Positions 24,468 to 34,075 are shown, numbered from the stretch's first letter. The stretch is 64,000 nt of DNA from JBALVT01 sp036960305 (GCA_036960305.1 JBALWA010000009.1:1-64000), one strand, 5' to 3'. The notes: a model not told the origin generated them from the letters alone. Numbers and translations are program-made.

Positions 24468-25967
24468 ATGCGCTACACGCAACGATTCACCCGACTTTTC
24501 CTGTTGGCCATTTCCCTGGTCCTGGCGCAGTCTGCCCTGGCCGCCGACAAGCCCAACATCCTGATTATCTGGGGGGACGACATCGGCCCCTTTAATATCA
24601 GCGCCTACAACATGGGAATCATGGGCTACCGTACGCCCAACATAGACCGCATCGCCAATGAGGGAATCATCTTCACGGACTCCTATGGTGACCAGAGTTG
24701 TACCGCAGGACGCGCAGGATTCATTACCGGACAGCATCCGATGCGTACCGGCCTGACCAAAGTTGGCCTGCCTGGTGCCAAAGAAGGTATGCAGAAAGAG
24801 GACCCGACCATTGCCGGTTTGCTGAAGCCCTTGGGCTATGTCACAGGGCAGTTTGGTAAGAACCATCTGGGAGATCTCGACGAGCATTTGCCCACCGAAC
24901 ACGGCTTCGACGAATTTTTCGGCAACCTGTATCACCTCAATGCCGAGGAAGAACCCGAACACGTTGACTACCCCAAAGATCCCGAGTTTGCCAAGCAGTT
25001 TGGGCCACGCGGTGTCATCCACTCCTTTGCTGATGGCAAGATCGAAGACACAGGCCCTCTGACCAGAAAACGTATGGAAACAGTTGACGAAGAGTTCCTG
25101 GCGGCTTCACTGAAATTTATCGATACGGCCCACAGTGCGAAAAAGCCGTTTTTCGTTTGGTTTAACTCGACCCGCATGCACGTTTTCACTCGCCTGAAGC
25201 CCGAATCTGTCGGTGTGACCGGACAGGGTCTATACGCGGACGGTATGGCAGAGCACGATGGCCACGTCGGTCAACTGCTGCAAAAACTCGATGATCTGGG
25301 CATTGCTGACAACACCATTGTGATGTATTCCACCGACAACGGAGCAGAACTGCTTCTGTGGCCCGACGGTGGCTACACCCAGTTCCGGGGTGAGAAAAAC
25401 TCCAACTGGGAGGGCGCTTACCGCGTCCCCATGATGGTTCGCTGGCCAGCCAGTATCAAACCCGACCAGGTCTCCAATGAAATTATTTCCCATCAGGACT
25501 GGTTACCCACCTTACTGGCCGCTGCCGGTGACCCAGACATTAAGGCCAAGCTGAAAAAGGGCACTCGCGTAGGCCCGAATAAGTACAAAGTACACCTGGA
25601 CGGCTATAATTTCCTGCCGTATTTCACGGGAGAAGAAACCTCTGGCCCTCGGGATCAGTTTATCTATACTTCTGATACCGGCGATATCGTAGGCATTCGC
25701 AACGGCGACTTCAAAACCGTCTTCAAAGAGCAACGGGCGCACGGTGCAGAGACCTGGATAGATCCATGGATTGTCTTGCGAGCACCCAAGTTGTTCAACC
25801 TGCGCCAGGATCCTCTGGAGCGTATGGAGCACGAAAGTGAAAACTACTATCAGTGGTGGGCGGAGCATATGTTCCTGATAGCCCCTGCAATGGTTGAAGT
25901 CGGCAAGTTTAAAGCGACCTTCAAGGACTTCCCCCAGCGGCAAAAGCCCGGTAGCTTCGTGCCGTGA
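24468..25967 (+). CDS. Exported type I sulfatase
   Basis: A 499-residue sulfatase with a cleavable signal peptide (LFLLAISLVLAQSALAA), so it works in the periplasm. Metal ligands start at GDD (36-38), and the formylglycine motif is CTAGR at residues 78-82 (C/S-x-P/A-x-R). GKNHLGDLDEHLPTEHGFDE, YSTDNGAELLLW and FRGEKNSNWEGAYRVPMMVR are further active-site segments. It needs a formylglycine-generating enzyme encoded elsewhere. The sulfate ester substrate is unknown. An ATG at 24468 with GGAG seven bases upstream is preferred over the in-frame TTG at 24456. The stop overlaps the next start (GTGA), so it is coupled to the PHP hydrolase. Confidence 0.9.
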   Translation: MRYTQRFTRLFLLAISLVLAQSALAADKPNILIIWGDDIGPFNISAYNMGIMGYRTPNIDRIANEGIIFTDSYGDQSCTAGRAGFITGQHPMRTGLTKVGLPGAKEGMQKEDPTIAGLLKPLGYVTGQFGKNHLGDLDEHLPTEHGFDEFFGNLYHLNAEEEPEHVDYPKDPEFAKQFGPRGVIHSFADGKIEDTGPLTRKRMETVDEEFLAASLKFIDTAHSAKKPFFVWFNSTRMHVFTRLKPESVGVTGQGLYADGMAEHDGHVGQLLQKLDDLGIADNTIVMYSTDNGAELLLWPDGGYTQFRGEKNSNWEGAYRVPMMVRWPASIKPDQVSNEIISHQDWLPTLLAAAGDPDIKAKLKKGTRVGPNKYKVHLDGYNFLPYFTGEETSGPRDQFIYTSDTGDIVGIRNGDFKTVFKEQRAHGAETWIDPWIVLRAPKLFNLRQDPLERMEHESENYYQWWAEHMFLIAPAMVEVGKFKATFKDFPQRQKPGSFVP

Positions 25968-28606
25968 CAGCACCCCGAGAGACACCGCTCGCAGTGAAGT
26001 GTCTCTCACCCCTACTCCTCTTGCTGGCGTTCAATAGCGCTCAGGCCGCTTCCCAGCTTGTCGCTACGCGACTGACACCCCAGAACATCGCCAGCCTACA
26101 ACCTTCCGGCCCCGACGCAATCGCGGGACTGGGTGACTGGGTCTTGAGCAATGGCACACTTTGCGCGGCCATCAGTGACATACACCACGAAACCGGCTTT
26201 AACCCCTGGGGTGGCACACTGATAGACCTTCAACACTGTGGCCGCGCGGATGACCAGTGGACATTTCAGCACGCGCTGCCCAACCTGGACAAAGATAAGC
26301 CGCTTGAACCTCGCGAAATCATCTCAAGCCAGGAGGATGGGCACGCCGCTATTACCGTTACGTCCTCCAGCTTCGGGCTGCAACTTCGCAGTCGCTATCA
26401 AGTAGACTCAAACCACCCGCGTCAGCTCGCCATTAAACACGAACTTCGGCGTCTGCAGGATGGCGATGCTGTCAATATGTTCGGCCTACTGGTCCTCCAC
26501 CCCCACCTGAGCCTGACGCCCTACTCGCATTCCACTGTGGCCAAACCCTACAGCAAGGGCTTTAACTACGGGTCGCTGGACCGCAGCGATACACTCTCTA
26601 TGGTTGAAGCCATGCTGCCGGCGGATATTCATGTGCTTGTTGGCAGTCCAGACCTGAGCGAAATCAGTTATGGGGTGCACCTGGAGGAAGCCACGCTGCT
26701 ATCCGCCGATGGCACTTTCGAACCCCTGCCCATATTCCAGGTAACCGATCCCACTTACAGTTTCCAGGGTGTACTGAGTCGCCCGCCCTGGTTCACAGGG
26801 GACGAAAAGCTGGGGTTACTCGAACTGGCACAGAGCCGTCTGATGGATATCAAAAAGGGAGAAACCCTGGACATCAAGCAGAGGATCTACCTCGGCGAGC
26901 GCGCCGATGTCGCTTCATCACTGGACCAGATTTTTCGTGGACCGGTGATAAGCGGTTCAGTTGCACTGCCTGAGGCGATGATTCATATCCGCGACCGTAA
27001 GGGTACCCCCTTAAACATTGCAAAAATCGAAAACGGTGTCTTCACTGCCCGATTACCACAAGACGCCCGGGAGATATCACTGTCGGTGCACAGCGCCAGC
27101 GGAATAGATTCAACTACTGACATCAATCTGACCGCAACCGACACGCAAGTGGGCCACTTGCCCCATGCGCCCCCGGCATTTGTGGAGCTGCCCTCCTCCG
27201 GCCCGATGCGACTCATTTTTCTGGGTAAGGATGGCACACCTGACCCGGACTTCAATGACAATTTGCTGAATTTCACTCTGGATGGACAAGCCGTCAAGGA
27301 AGTACAGGCGGCCAATTACATCTCGCTGGCTGGTATAGAAAGCGACCCGCGCACCGTTGCACTGAGGCCGGGGAAATACCGACTACTGGCAACTCGCGGC
27401 ATGGCGTATGGCGTCACTGAAACCGAATTTTCGCTAAAGTCCGGCGACAGCCTGGCCCTGGACATTGCGACACCGATGCGAGAACTGGCTATCGAGGGCT
27501 GGAAATCAGCCGACTTGCATGTTCACTCGGCACCCAGCTTCGACTCCTATATGCCTACTGACGAGCGCCTGCGAGGCTTCGTCGCCCAGGGCGGCGACAT
27601 CATGGTAGCCACTGAGCACAACGTGCTGGTTAATTATCAGCAGGATGTCGATAGATTGGGACTGTCCAATCAACTCAAAACCGTTAATGGCATTGAGTTG
27701 ACCGGCATGGCACGGACGGCCGACACCCCATTCACCAACGGGCACCTGAACATTTTTCCCTTGTCCGCCAAACCGGAACAATTTGCTGGTGGCCTGCCCC
27801 CTCATGAAGGCAGACGTCTGCGCAGTCTTTACGGCGACATTCAAAAGACCTTTGGCACCGCGCTGCGACAACTCAATCACCCCAGAGTATCCGACCCACT
27901 GGACACAGAGGGAGACAACGCCTATTTCGATCATCTTCTGAACGGTCAAGCCTACAACCCCGAGCAGCCACTGGAGAGCGATGACAACCGTTCACTCATT
28001 GAGCCAGATCCGACTAACGGGCTTCGAGATCTGGATTTTGATCTGCTGGAAATCGCCAATGGCAACGATTTTGCCAGCTATGAAATAACCCGACGGGACT
28101 GGTTTTCACTGCTGGCCCAGGGCGAAAAGATTGTTGCCAGCGCCAATAGCGACAGCCATGGCAGCCGGCAACTCATCGCTATGCCGCAAAACTATGTCAA
28201 AATGGCCCAGCCATACAGTGAGGCCGCGTTCGTCCAGGCCGTCAAAAAGGGCCAAATGATTGGCACCAGCGGCCCGCTTCTTGGGGTTTACGCCAGTACC
28301 TCTAACAACTCCCACATTGCACTGGGCGAAACCATCAATCAGCCGGACTTTACCCTCCACGTGACAATCGAAGCAGCTAGCTGGGTTCCCGTCGAACAGC
28401 TCACGGTGTTCGTGAACGGCAAGGTTTACCTGCAACAACCGGTCAGCGCAGGTATTGAGTTAGCGTTTCCCATCACCACCCAGAGCCCCGGGTTTGTGAC
28501 AGTAGAGGTGACGGGCACTGCGGACCCACTGTACGCAGCGATAGCGCCCGGGTTCACCCCCTTTGCTTTTAGCAACCCCATCTACATCGACAGCGGCAAA
28601 GAGTAA
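25964..28606 (+). CDS. Exported CehA/McbA-family PHP metallohydrolase
   Basis: An 880-residue protein with a signal peptide (KCLSPLLLLLAFNSAQAAS) and a long N-terminal beta-rich region (~30-500). A C-terminal PHP domain shows SADLHVHSAPSFDSYMPTDE (DxHxH), MVATEHN, LNHPRVSDP and NSDSHGSR, the full set of His/Asp metal ligands. CehA and McbA hydrolyse aryl carbamates and related esters; the substrate here is unknown. It overlaps the sulfatase by 4 bases, suggesting sequential cleavage of one sulfated compound in the periplasm. GTG start. Confidence 0.85.
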   Translation: MTAPRETPLAVKCLSPLLLLLAFNSAQAASQLVATRLTPQNIASLQPSGPDAIAGLGDWVLSNGTLCAAISDIHHETGFNPWGGTLIDLQHCGRADDQWTFQHALPNLDKDKPLEPREIISSQEDGHAAITVTSSSFGLQLRSRYQVDSNHPRQLAIKHELRRLQDGDAVNMFGLLVLHPHLSLTPYSHSTVAKPYSKGFNYGSLDRSDTLSMVEAMLPADIHVLVGSPDLSEISYGVHLEEATLLSADGTFEPLPIFQVTDPTYSFQGVLSRPPWFTGDEKLGLLELAQSRLMDIKKGETLDIKQRIYLGERADVASSLDQIFRGPVISGSVALPEAMIHIRDRKGTPLNIAKIENGVFTARLPQDAREISLSVHSASGIDSTTDINLTATDTQVGHLPHAPPAFVELPSSGPMRLIFLGKDGTPDPDFNDNLLNFTLDGQAVKEVQAANYISLAGIESDPRTVALRPGKYRLLATRGMAYGVTETEFSLKSGDSLALDIATPMRELAIEGWKSADLHVHSAPSFDSYMPTDERLRGFVAQGGDIMVATEHNVLVNYQQDVDRLGLSNQLKTVNGIELTGMARTADTPFTNGHLNIFPLSAKPEQFAGGLPPHEGRRLRSLYGDIQKTFGTALRQLNHPRVSDPLDTEGDNAYFDHLLNGQAYNPEQPLESDDNRSLIEPDPTNGLRDLDFDLLEIANGNDFASYEITRRDWFSLLAQGEKIVASANSDSHGSRQLIAMPQNYVKMAQPYSEAAFVQAVKKGQMIGTSGPLLGVYASTSNNSHIALGETINQPDFTLHVTIEAASWVPVEQLTVFVNGKVYLQQPVSAGIELAFPITTQSPGFVTVEVTGTADPLYAAIAPGFTPFAFSNPIYIDSGKE

Positions 28607-28687
28607 CGCACTACACAGTCTCGCGTTGCCACCGGCACTGGTATTTACGATAATACCCGCCTCTATCAATCCAAAAGGCCTCTTATC

Positions 28688-29224
28688 ATGGCATCCCTGC
28701 AAGATCAGCTTCTGAAAGCCGGCATTGTCGACAAGAAAAAAGCCAAGGAAATCAACAAGGAAAAGCGCAAAAAGGCCAAGAAACAGCCCAAGGGCTCTGT
28801 ACAACTCGATGAAACCAAAGAGCAAGCCAAACGCGCACTGGCGGACAAGGTTGAGCGAGACAGGGAGATCAATCGCCAGCAACAGGCGACCGCTGAACAG
28901 AAAGCCGTGCACGCCCAGATCATCCAGCTCGTCAACATGAACCGCATCAGCCGCCAGAATGGCGATATCGCCTACCAGTTCAGCGATGGTAAAATCATCA
29001 AAAAGCTCTATGTCACCGCAGAGCTACAAAGCCAATTGATTAAAGGCAAGATTGCAATAAGTAAACTGGGGGAAAGTTTCGAACTGGTACCCAGTGCGAT
29101 TGCAGAAAAAATCCGTCAACGCGACGAGAGCATCATCGTCCTTCAGAATAGCAATGAAAAATCTGAGGTCGACGAGGACGATCCTTACGCGGATTACCAG
29201 ATCCCCGATGACCTGATGTGGTAG
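28688..29224 (+). CDS. yaiL: DUF2058 family protein (YaiL-like)
   Basis: A 178-residue protein with the family start MASLQDQLLKAGIVDKKKAK, a highly charged Lys-rich coiled-coil region (residues ~15-75) and a C-terminal domain with AYQFSDGKIIKKLYV. DUF2058/YaiL is a conserved gammaproteobacterial protein that associates with nucleic acid or ribosomes by charge, though its role is not settled. It ends four bases before the convergent amidohydrolase stop. Confidence 0.88.
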   Translation: MASLQDQLLKAGIVDKKKAKEINKEKRKKAKKQPKGSVQLDETKEQAKRALADKVERDREINRQQQATAEQKAVHAQIIQLVNMNRISRQNGDIAYQFSDGKIIKKLYVTAELQSQLIKGKIAISKLGESFELVPSAIAEKIRQRDESIIVLQNSNEKSEVDEDDPYADYQIPDDLMW

Positions 29225-29228
29225 CCAT

Positions 29229-30965
29229 TCAACGGCTGAAAACAGTCGCTCCGTCCTTGATCGTCTCAAGGACGAGGATGTCCTTAATCGCCATGGGGTC
29301 GACTGTTAGAGGGTTTTCAGCAAGCACCACAAAATCGGCCCTCTTACCGACCTCGATTGAGCCCTTGCTGCCCTCCTCAAAATACTGGTAGGCGGCATCC
29401 AGCGTCATGGCTTTGATGCCCTCCATTACCGTGGCGCGCTGATCAGCACCCAGAACTACGCCACTGCGCGTCACGCGAGTGACGGCGGACCACAGCAGGC
29501 GCATCATATCCGGCGGCACCACAGGTGTGTCATTGTGGACGGTATAGCGCAGGCCCTTGTCCTTACTTGACCGCAGAGGACTGATACGCGAAGCGCGCTC
29601 CACGCCAAATACCGAATCACGATGCCAGTCACCCCAGTAAAAGGTGTGGGCGACAAAATACGAGGGGACAATCCCAGCTGAAATCATCTTGTCAATCTGG
29701 TCTTCACGGACCGTTTGCGCATGAATCATCACCGGGCGACGGTCGGCTTTGCCCAGTTTTTCGTTGGCGGCACTCACCGCATTGATCAGCTGATCAGCAG
29801 CGGCGTCTCCATTGGCATGTGCCAACAGTGGCACACTGTTGCTGAAGGCATAGTCGACAAAACCGGCCACCTGCTCATCTTTCAAGGTTGGGTAACCGGC
29901 GTAGTCTTCCGGCTGACCGTGTGGAACATGTAGGTAGGGTTTGGTCATCCACGCCGTTTTACCCTGGGGCGAGCCGTCGAGCACCAGCTTAATCCCACCG
30001 ACACGAAAATGATTGTCGTACTGACGCGACGGGGGAAATTTCTCCAGTTGACCTTCCATGTAGGGCGCATAGGGGAAAGTGACGACATCCAGATACAGCA
30101 ACCCCGCCTCTGCGGCCGACTGCAGCAAGTCGATTTCATTGCCCGTTGAGGCACCGTCCTGGACGGTGGTAATCCCGTTGCTGGCATAATAGGCCTGTGT
30201 TTTCGTCATCAGGCCAAGCGCCGCTTTTTGTTCCATCACTGGCATTATCTTAACCACCAGGCCAAACGCCTGTTCCTCCAGAACCCCATTCGGTTCGCGG
30301 CTATCGGGCATGCGCCGAATCACGCCCCCCTGTGGGGCAACGGTATCGGCCGTGATCCCCGCTAAAGCCAACGCGCGGGAATTACAGGTAACAAAGTGTC
30401 CCGATACATGTTGAAGCACTATTGGGATTTCGGTGGAGACTTTATCGAGGTCCTCGCGGGTGGGATGGCGCCCCTCAACCAGCAGCGACTCGTCATAACC
30501 CCACGCGGTTAGCCACGGCGCATCGGGCATTAACTCCCGGTGGGCTCTTAGTAGTGCCAGAATATCGTCTATGGTTTTCGCGCTTCCCACCGGCGGCGAT
30601 GATATATTCGCCGAGGCCTGCATCTTATTAGTCATGGTGATATGACCATGGGCATCAATAAATCCGGGCATCAGCGTTTTCCCTGCAAGATCCCTGATCT
30701 CGAGCTTGTCACCCGACACCGCCTCTACAGCAGAGCGCGAACCCACAGCCAGAATCATGCCGTCCCGCACGGCCACCGCTTCAGCTGAGGGTTGGGCCTC
30801 ATCAACAGTGACAATATCGGCATTGATGTACAACGTCGTCAGAGAGGCCGTCTCTTCAGGAAAGACCTGCGCCTCTTGGACAACCGCTTCAACAGGTTCC
30901 TTGCTGCAGCCAGCCAGGGCCAACAGCGACACGGACATCGTCAGACAGAACTGCTTTGTATTCAT
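29229..30965 (-). CDS. Amidohydrolase lipoprotein (YtcJ-like, amidohydrolase 3)
   Basis: A 578-residue amidohydrolase with lipoprotein signal MNTKQFCLTMSVSLLALAGC (lipobox LAGC), so it is likely anchored facing the periplasm. The metal site HxH appears in PGFIDAHGHITM; MIHAQTVRED and YTVHNDTPV supply later His/Asp residues. The YtcJ/amidohydrolase-3 family cleaves amides or cyclic imides, and many members are uncharacterised. AAGGAA lies eight bases before the ATG. It is divergent from the carboxyltransferase gene. Confidence 0.87.
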   Translation of the reverse strand: MNTKQFCLTMSVSLLALAGCSKEPVEAVVQEAQVFPEETASLTTLYINADIVTVDEAQPSAEAVAVRDGMILAVGSRSAVEAVSGDKLEIRDLAGKTLMPGFIDAHGHITMTNKMQASANISSPPVGSAKTIDDILALLRAHRELMPDAPWLTAWGYDESLLVEGRHPTREDLDKVSTEIPIVLQHVSGHFVTCNSRALALAGITADTVAPQGGVIRRMPDSREPNGVLEEQAFGLVVKIMPVMEQKAALGLMTKTQAYYASNGITTVQDGASTGNEIDLLQSAAEAGLLYLDVVTFPYAPYMEGQLEKFPPSRQYDNHFRVGGIKLVLDGSPQGKTAWMTKPYLHVPHGQPEDYAGYPTLKDEQVAGFVDYAFSNSVPLLAHANGDAAADQLINAVSAANEKLGKADRRPVMIHAQTVREDQIDKMISAGIVPSYFVAHTFYWGDWHRDSVFGVERASRISPLRSSKDKGLRYTVHNDTPVVPPDMMRLLWSAVTRVTRSGVVLGADQRATVMEGIKAMTLDAAYQYFEEGSKGSIEVGKRADFVVLAENPLTVDPMAIKDILVLETIKDGATVFSR

Positions 30966-31086
30966 TCGCTATATTCCTTGTAAACGGATCCAGAATCCTT
31001 CGTCGCACGGTTGTATTGGAAAAAATCATGCCGTATGTTCTGAACCCTATTCAGAAACAACGCCAACAGACTACAGGATTAACACA

Positions 31087-32556
31087 GTGAACAACAATCG
31101 TGACGGCTGGCAACGGCTTCTAGAGCAACTGGAACGCCACACGGCATTCGCCCAGGGCATGGGCGGAGAGGAGAGGATTGCCCGACAACATAGCCGCGGG
31201 CGACTGACTGCCAGAGAGCGCATCGCCGCGTTGTGCGATGAAGGCAGTTTTAATGAGTATGGCGCACTCGCAGGCGCCTGCCATCCCGGTGGAGAGCCCC
31301 CGCTGGCCGGTGATGGGGTGGTGGGCGGCACCGGCAGGATAAATGAACGAAGTCTCGTGGTCATCGCCGAAGACTTCACTGTCAAAGGTGGTTCCATTGG
31401 CCATCCAAATGCAGCCAAGCGGACACGCCTCGTACGCCTTGCCCTGGAGCAAAAGTTACCGCTGGTACTGATGTTGGACGGTGCCGGCGAACGCGCCAGT
31501 AACCAGACCGAACGCTACCCCAATACGCCGGGAGACCTCCAACTCGTTGCCGACCTTCAGGGCAAGGTACCTGTCGTCACCCTGGTACTGGGCACTTCGG
31601 CAGGCCACGGCGCCCTCACCGGAATGTTCGCAGATTTGATTGTCATGTCGGAGGGCTCCGCGATGTTTACCGCTGGACCGCCATTGGTACAGGCGTCACT
31701 GGGCATAGAGGCAACACCAGAGGAACTGGGCGGCGCTGTAATGCATACGACCCTGAGCGGCGTGGCACACAACATGGGTAAAACCGAGGAAGACTGCTTT
31801 GCCATGGCACAGTATTTCCTGTCTCTGCTACCGAGTCGTGCCGGTGAGCCGATTCCCGAAAACCGCGAAGCCCCAGCGGCCAAGAAACGCGTGGTGGACC
31901 GATTACTCGATATCATTCCCCCCCAGGCCAATCAAGCCTATGATATGAGTCAGGTCCTCCATGAAATCGTTGATAGCCAGTCTTTGTTCGAGCTCCAACC
32001 CGGCTATGGCCGCAACATTATTACCGCAATGGCCCGCATTGGCGGAATACCCTGCCTGTTGGTCGCCAATCAACCCACCGTACAGGCCGGGGCCATTACG
32101 GTGGACGCTGCAGAGAAAGCAGCGCACTTCATGGCCGTCGCCCACACATTCGGCCTCCCCCTGGTCACTCTGTTGGACAACCCCGGCGTCATGCCTGGCC
32201 CTGCTGCTGAGGCCTCAGGTGTTTTGCGAGCCGCGGGTAAAATGTTCCAGGCCCAACGACGCTACCGGGGTAAAAAAGTCGTCATCACCCTGCGTAAAGC
32301 CTTTGGCTTTGGTAGTTCAGTCATGGGAATGAACCCCTGGGACCATCAGGCGATAAGCCTCGCCCTACCCTCAGTCAATCTCGGCGGTGTGCCCGCCATC
32401 GGCGGTGCCGAAGCCGCCAGAGCGAGTGCCGAAGAGGCATCACACATACTGGAGCTCCAATCCGGTGCCTGGGTACCTGCAGATTCGATGGCTTTTGATA
32501 AGGTGATTGACCCGGCACAATTGAGGAACGAAGTGATAGCTGTATTGCATCGCTAG
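31087..32556 (+). CDS. Acyl-CoA carboxylase beta (carboxyltransferase) subunit
   Basis: A 489-residue carboxyltransferase with both crotonase-like halves: the N-half has RGRLTARERIAALCDEGSF and LGTSAGHGALTGMFAD; the C-half has GIPCLLVANQPTVQAGAI, LLDNPGVMPG and KAFGFGSSVMGM. It resembles propionyl-, methylcrotonyl- or geranyl-CoA carboxylase beta subunits. These transfer CO2 from carboxybiotin to an acyl-CoA. No biotin carboxylase/BCCP subunit lies next to it, so the partner must be elsewhere. I start at GTG 31087 (AGGA upstream); the frame open from 30706 lies antisense to the amidohydrolase start. It is slightly short for the family. Confidence 0.87.
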   Translation: MNNNRDGWQRLLEQLERHTAFAQGMGGEERIARQHSRGRLTARERIAALCDEGSFNEYGALAGACHPGGEPPLAGDGVVGGTGRINERSLVVIAEDFTVKGGSIGHPNAAKRTRLVRLALEQKLPLVLMLDGAGERASNQTERYPNTPGDLQLVADLQGKVPVVTLVLGTSAGHGALTGMFADLIVMSEGSAMFTAGPPLVQASLGIEATPEELGGAVMHTTLSGVAHNMGKTEEDCFAMAQYFLSLLPSRAGEPIPENREAPAAKKRVVDRLLDIIPPQANQAYDMSQVLHEIVDSQSLFELQPGYGRNIITAMARIGGIPCLLVANQPTVQAGAITVDAAEKAAHFMAVAHTFGLPLVTLLDNPGVMPGPAAEASGVLRAAGKMFQAQRRYRGKKVVITLRKAFGFGSSVMGMNPWDHQAISLALPSVNLGGVPAIGGAEAARASAEEASHILELQSGAWVPADSMAFDKVIDPAQLRNEVIAVLHR

Positions 32557-32674
32557 CATCGGCTGTACTCCATCAAAGTTCGCGGAGTATTGATTGACAC
32601 AGCTGACCAGAATCGGGATGCTGACCAGCGCGCTGTGATATACAGCAATAGCAATTTTTTACCAGGAGAATACG

Positions 32675-33046
32675 ATGATCGGATACGTAACAATAGGCGT
32701 CAATGACATGGAAAAGGCCAAGGCCTTTTATACCGAGCTGTTGGCTGATCTAGGCGCTTCTTTAATCATGGACATGGGACGCATCGCATTCATTGGTACG
32801 GGTGCAGATGCGCCCATGCTGGGAATTTGTGTGCCCTTTGATGAGAATGACCCTCAGCCCGGGAATGGCAATATGGTGGCCATCAACCCCGGATCGAAAG
32901 AAAACGTCGACAAGCTCTATCGCAAAGCTCTGGAATTGGGTGCCACCTCCGAAGGAGAGCCAGGCCAGCGCATTGACGACGTCTTTTACGGTGCCTACTT
33001 TCGCGATCCTGACGGAAACAAAGTCGCCTTCTTCCAGTTTGGTTAG
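32675..33046 (+). CDS. VOC (glyoxalase/bleomycin-resistance) family protein
   Basis: A 123-residue single-domain VOC protein: MIGYVTIGVNDMEKAKAFYT at the start and FRDPDGNKVAFFQFG at the end are the two paired beta-alpha-beta modules' signatures. Members bind a metal and act as lyases, isomerases or dioxygenases, or sequester drugs. The substrate is unknown. AGGAG lies before the ATG. Stand-alone between the carboxyltransferase and the convergent lipoprotein. Confidence 0.87.
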   Translation: MIGYVTIGVNDMEKAKAFYTELLADLGASLIMDMGRIAFIGTGADAPMLGICVPFDENDPQPGNGNMVAINPGSKENVDKLYRKALELGATSEGEPGQRIDDVFYGAYFRDPDGNKVAFFQFG

Positions 33047-33066
33047 CTATCGCGCGGCTTAACGAC

Positions 33067-33101
33067 ACGGTGGCGTACATCTCTGGGAGAGGCGCCACCG
33101 T
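33067..33101. terminator. Stem-loop between convergent genes
   Basis: ACGGTGGCG (33067-33075) pairs with CGCCACCGT (33093-33101), with a further TCTC/GAGA pairing inside the loop. It lies between the convergent VOC and GspG-domain genes, as a bidirectional terminator would, but neither side has a T-run, so termination is only a suggestion. Confidence 0.4.
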
Positions 33102-33108
33102 CCAACGA

Positions 33109-33789
33109 CTAAATACTCTCGATATGCTGTAAATACTTCATCTGCCAATGCCCTACATCGGCATCTTCATCCCTGCCACCGCGCTCACCGTCTGCACCCA
33201 GGGTCAGCAGTTTGAATGTGCTCTTAATTCCGCCCATGCCTGGCCCGGTATACTCGTAGGCTCGGCCCCAGGGATCCACAGGAACCTCGGTCAAGTAGCC
33301 ACCATCCGCTAGCGGACCTGATTTCTCTCTGCCGGAACCGGCTCCCACCAGGGAGCTCAGACCCGAGCCTGATGTGGGATAGCTGTAGTTGTTGGCGTGA
33401 TACTGTTCGAGGGCGCCAACCAGTAGAGCGTAGTCAGCTTCTATGCTCTGTAAGCTTTCTGATTTGACAGCGGCATTGATACCTGTGGTTTGATAGAGTG
33501 CAGCCGCAGGGTCTTCAGAACAAAAAAACGTTTCATCATCGATAGACGGCCGCGAGTATAAAATGTCATCCCGGAAAATGAATGGATGAAAATCAACACC
33601 ACTGGTCCAGCTACCGATGATCTGAGCTTCGCCACACACCACATTTCCAGGATAGGTGTTTACCCCTCGATAATAGACTTCCTCCTTGACACCCACCGTA
33701 GACTCCACCGCTTCCTTGGCCACATCCACCTTGTTTGCTGCGCAGCCCAGAGAAACCAATATTACAATAAGTACTGAAATCCACTTCAC
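33109..33789 (-). CDS. Lipoprotein with a GspG-type pseudopilin C-terminal domain
   Basis: A 226-residue protein with a lipobox at Cys16 (VLIVILVSLGC) instead of a prepilin leader. Residues ~120-220 read SIEADYALLVGALEQYHANN, YPTSGSGL, DGGYLTEVPVDPWGRAYEYT and LLTLGADGERGGRDEDADVG. These are the signature of the type II secretion major pseudopilin GspG globular domain (including the GxDGExGGxxxxxDI-like calcium loop). Such a domain on a lipoprotein, lacking the hydrophobic pilin helix, is unusual. It could be a GspG-domain relative tethered to a membrane. No secretion genes are adjacent. Confidence 0.8.
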   Translation of the reverse strand: MKWISVLIVILVSLGCAANKVDVAKEAVESTVGVKEEVYYRGVNTYPGNVVCGEAQIIGSWTSGVDFHPFIFRDDILYSRPSIDDETFFCSEDPAAALYQTTGINAAVKSESLQSIEADYALLVGALEQYHANNYSYPTSGSGLSSLVGAGSGREKSGPLADGGYLTEVPVDPWGRAYEYTGPGMGGIKSTFKLLTLGADGERGGRDEDADVGHWQMKYLQHIESI

Positions 33790-33863
33790 AATCGCAATCC
33801 TCCCGGGACCCTGTATAGTTTGGGTTGATTATCGCGGACCGATGGCCCCGGGGCAATACCGAG

Positions 33864-34049
33864 ATGGCAGACATACTCCCATTCAAAAAAACTTCTCTAA
33901 AGGACAAACACAAAGGTAAAACCTTGTGTAAACACGGACATCATAAGTGGGTAACGGACAATTCAAAGCAGTTTGACGTCAAAGAGGGTAAATTGGTGAC
34001 AATTTATCGCTGCTCTCGCTGCAGCAAGACACGCGTAAAAACACACTGA
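33864..34049 (+). CDS. Small CxxC-containing conserved protein
   Basis: A 61-residue basic protein starting MADILPFKKTSLKDKHKGKT. LCKHGHHKW and YRCSRCSKTR supply one Cys plus His residues and a CxxC, which probably bind zinc. I recognise it as a small conserved gammaproteobacterial protein with no assigned function. The start at 33864 follows an ACCGAG; an upstream in-frame ATG at 33825 is less likely. It precedes the HAD gene by 26 bases in the same direction. Confidence 0.72.
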   Translation: MADILPFKKTSLKDKHKGKTLCKHGHHKWVTDNSKQFDVKEGKLVTIYRCSRCSKTRVKTH

Positions 34050-34075
34050 CGTTTAATGAGGTATAGAGTCGAACA

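Noticed and set aside
30706..31086. N-terminal extension of the carboxyltransferase frame
   Set aside because: The open frame lies antisense to the amidohydrolase start and has no family text; GTG 31087 with an AGGA site fits the normal N-terminus.
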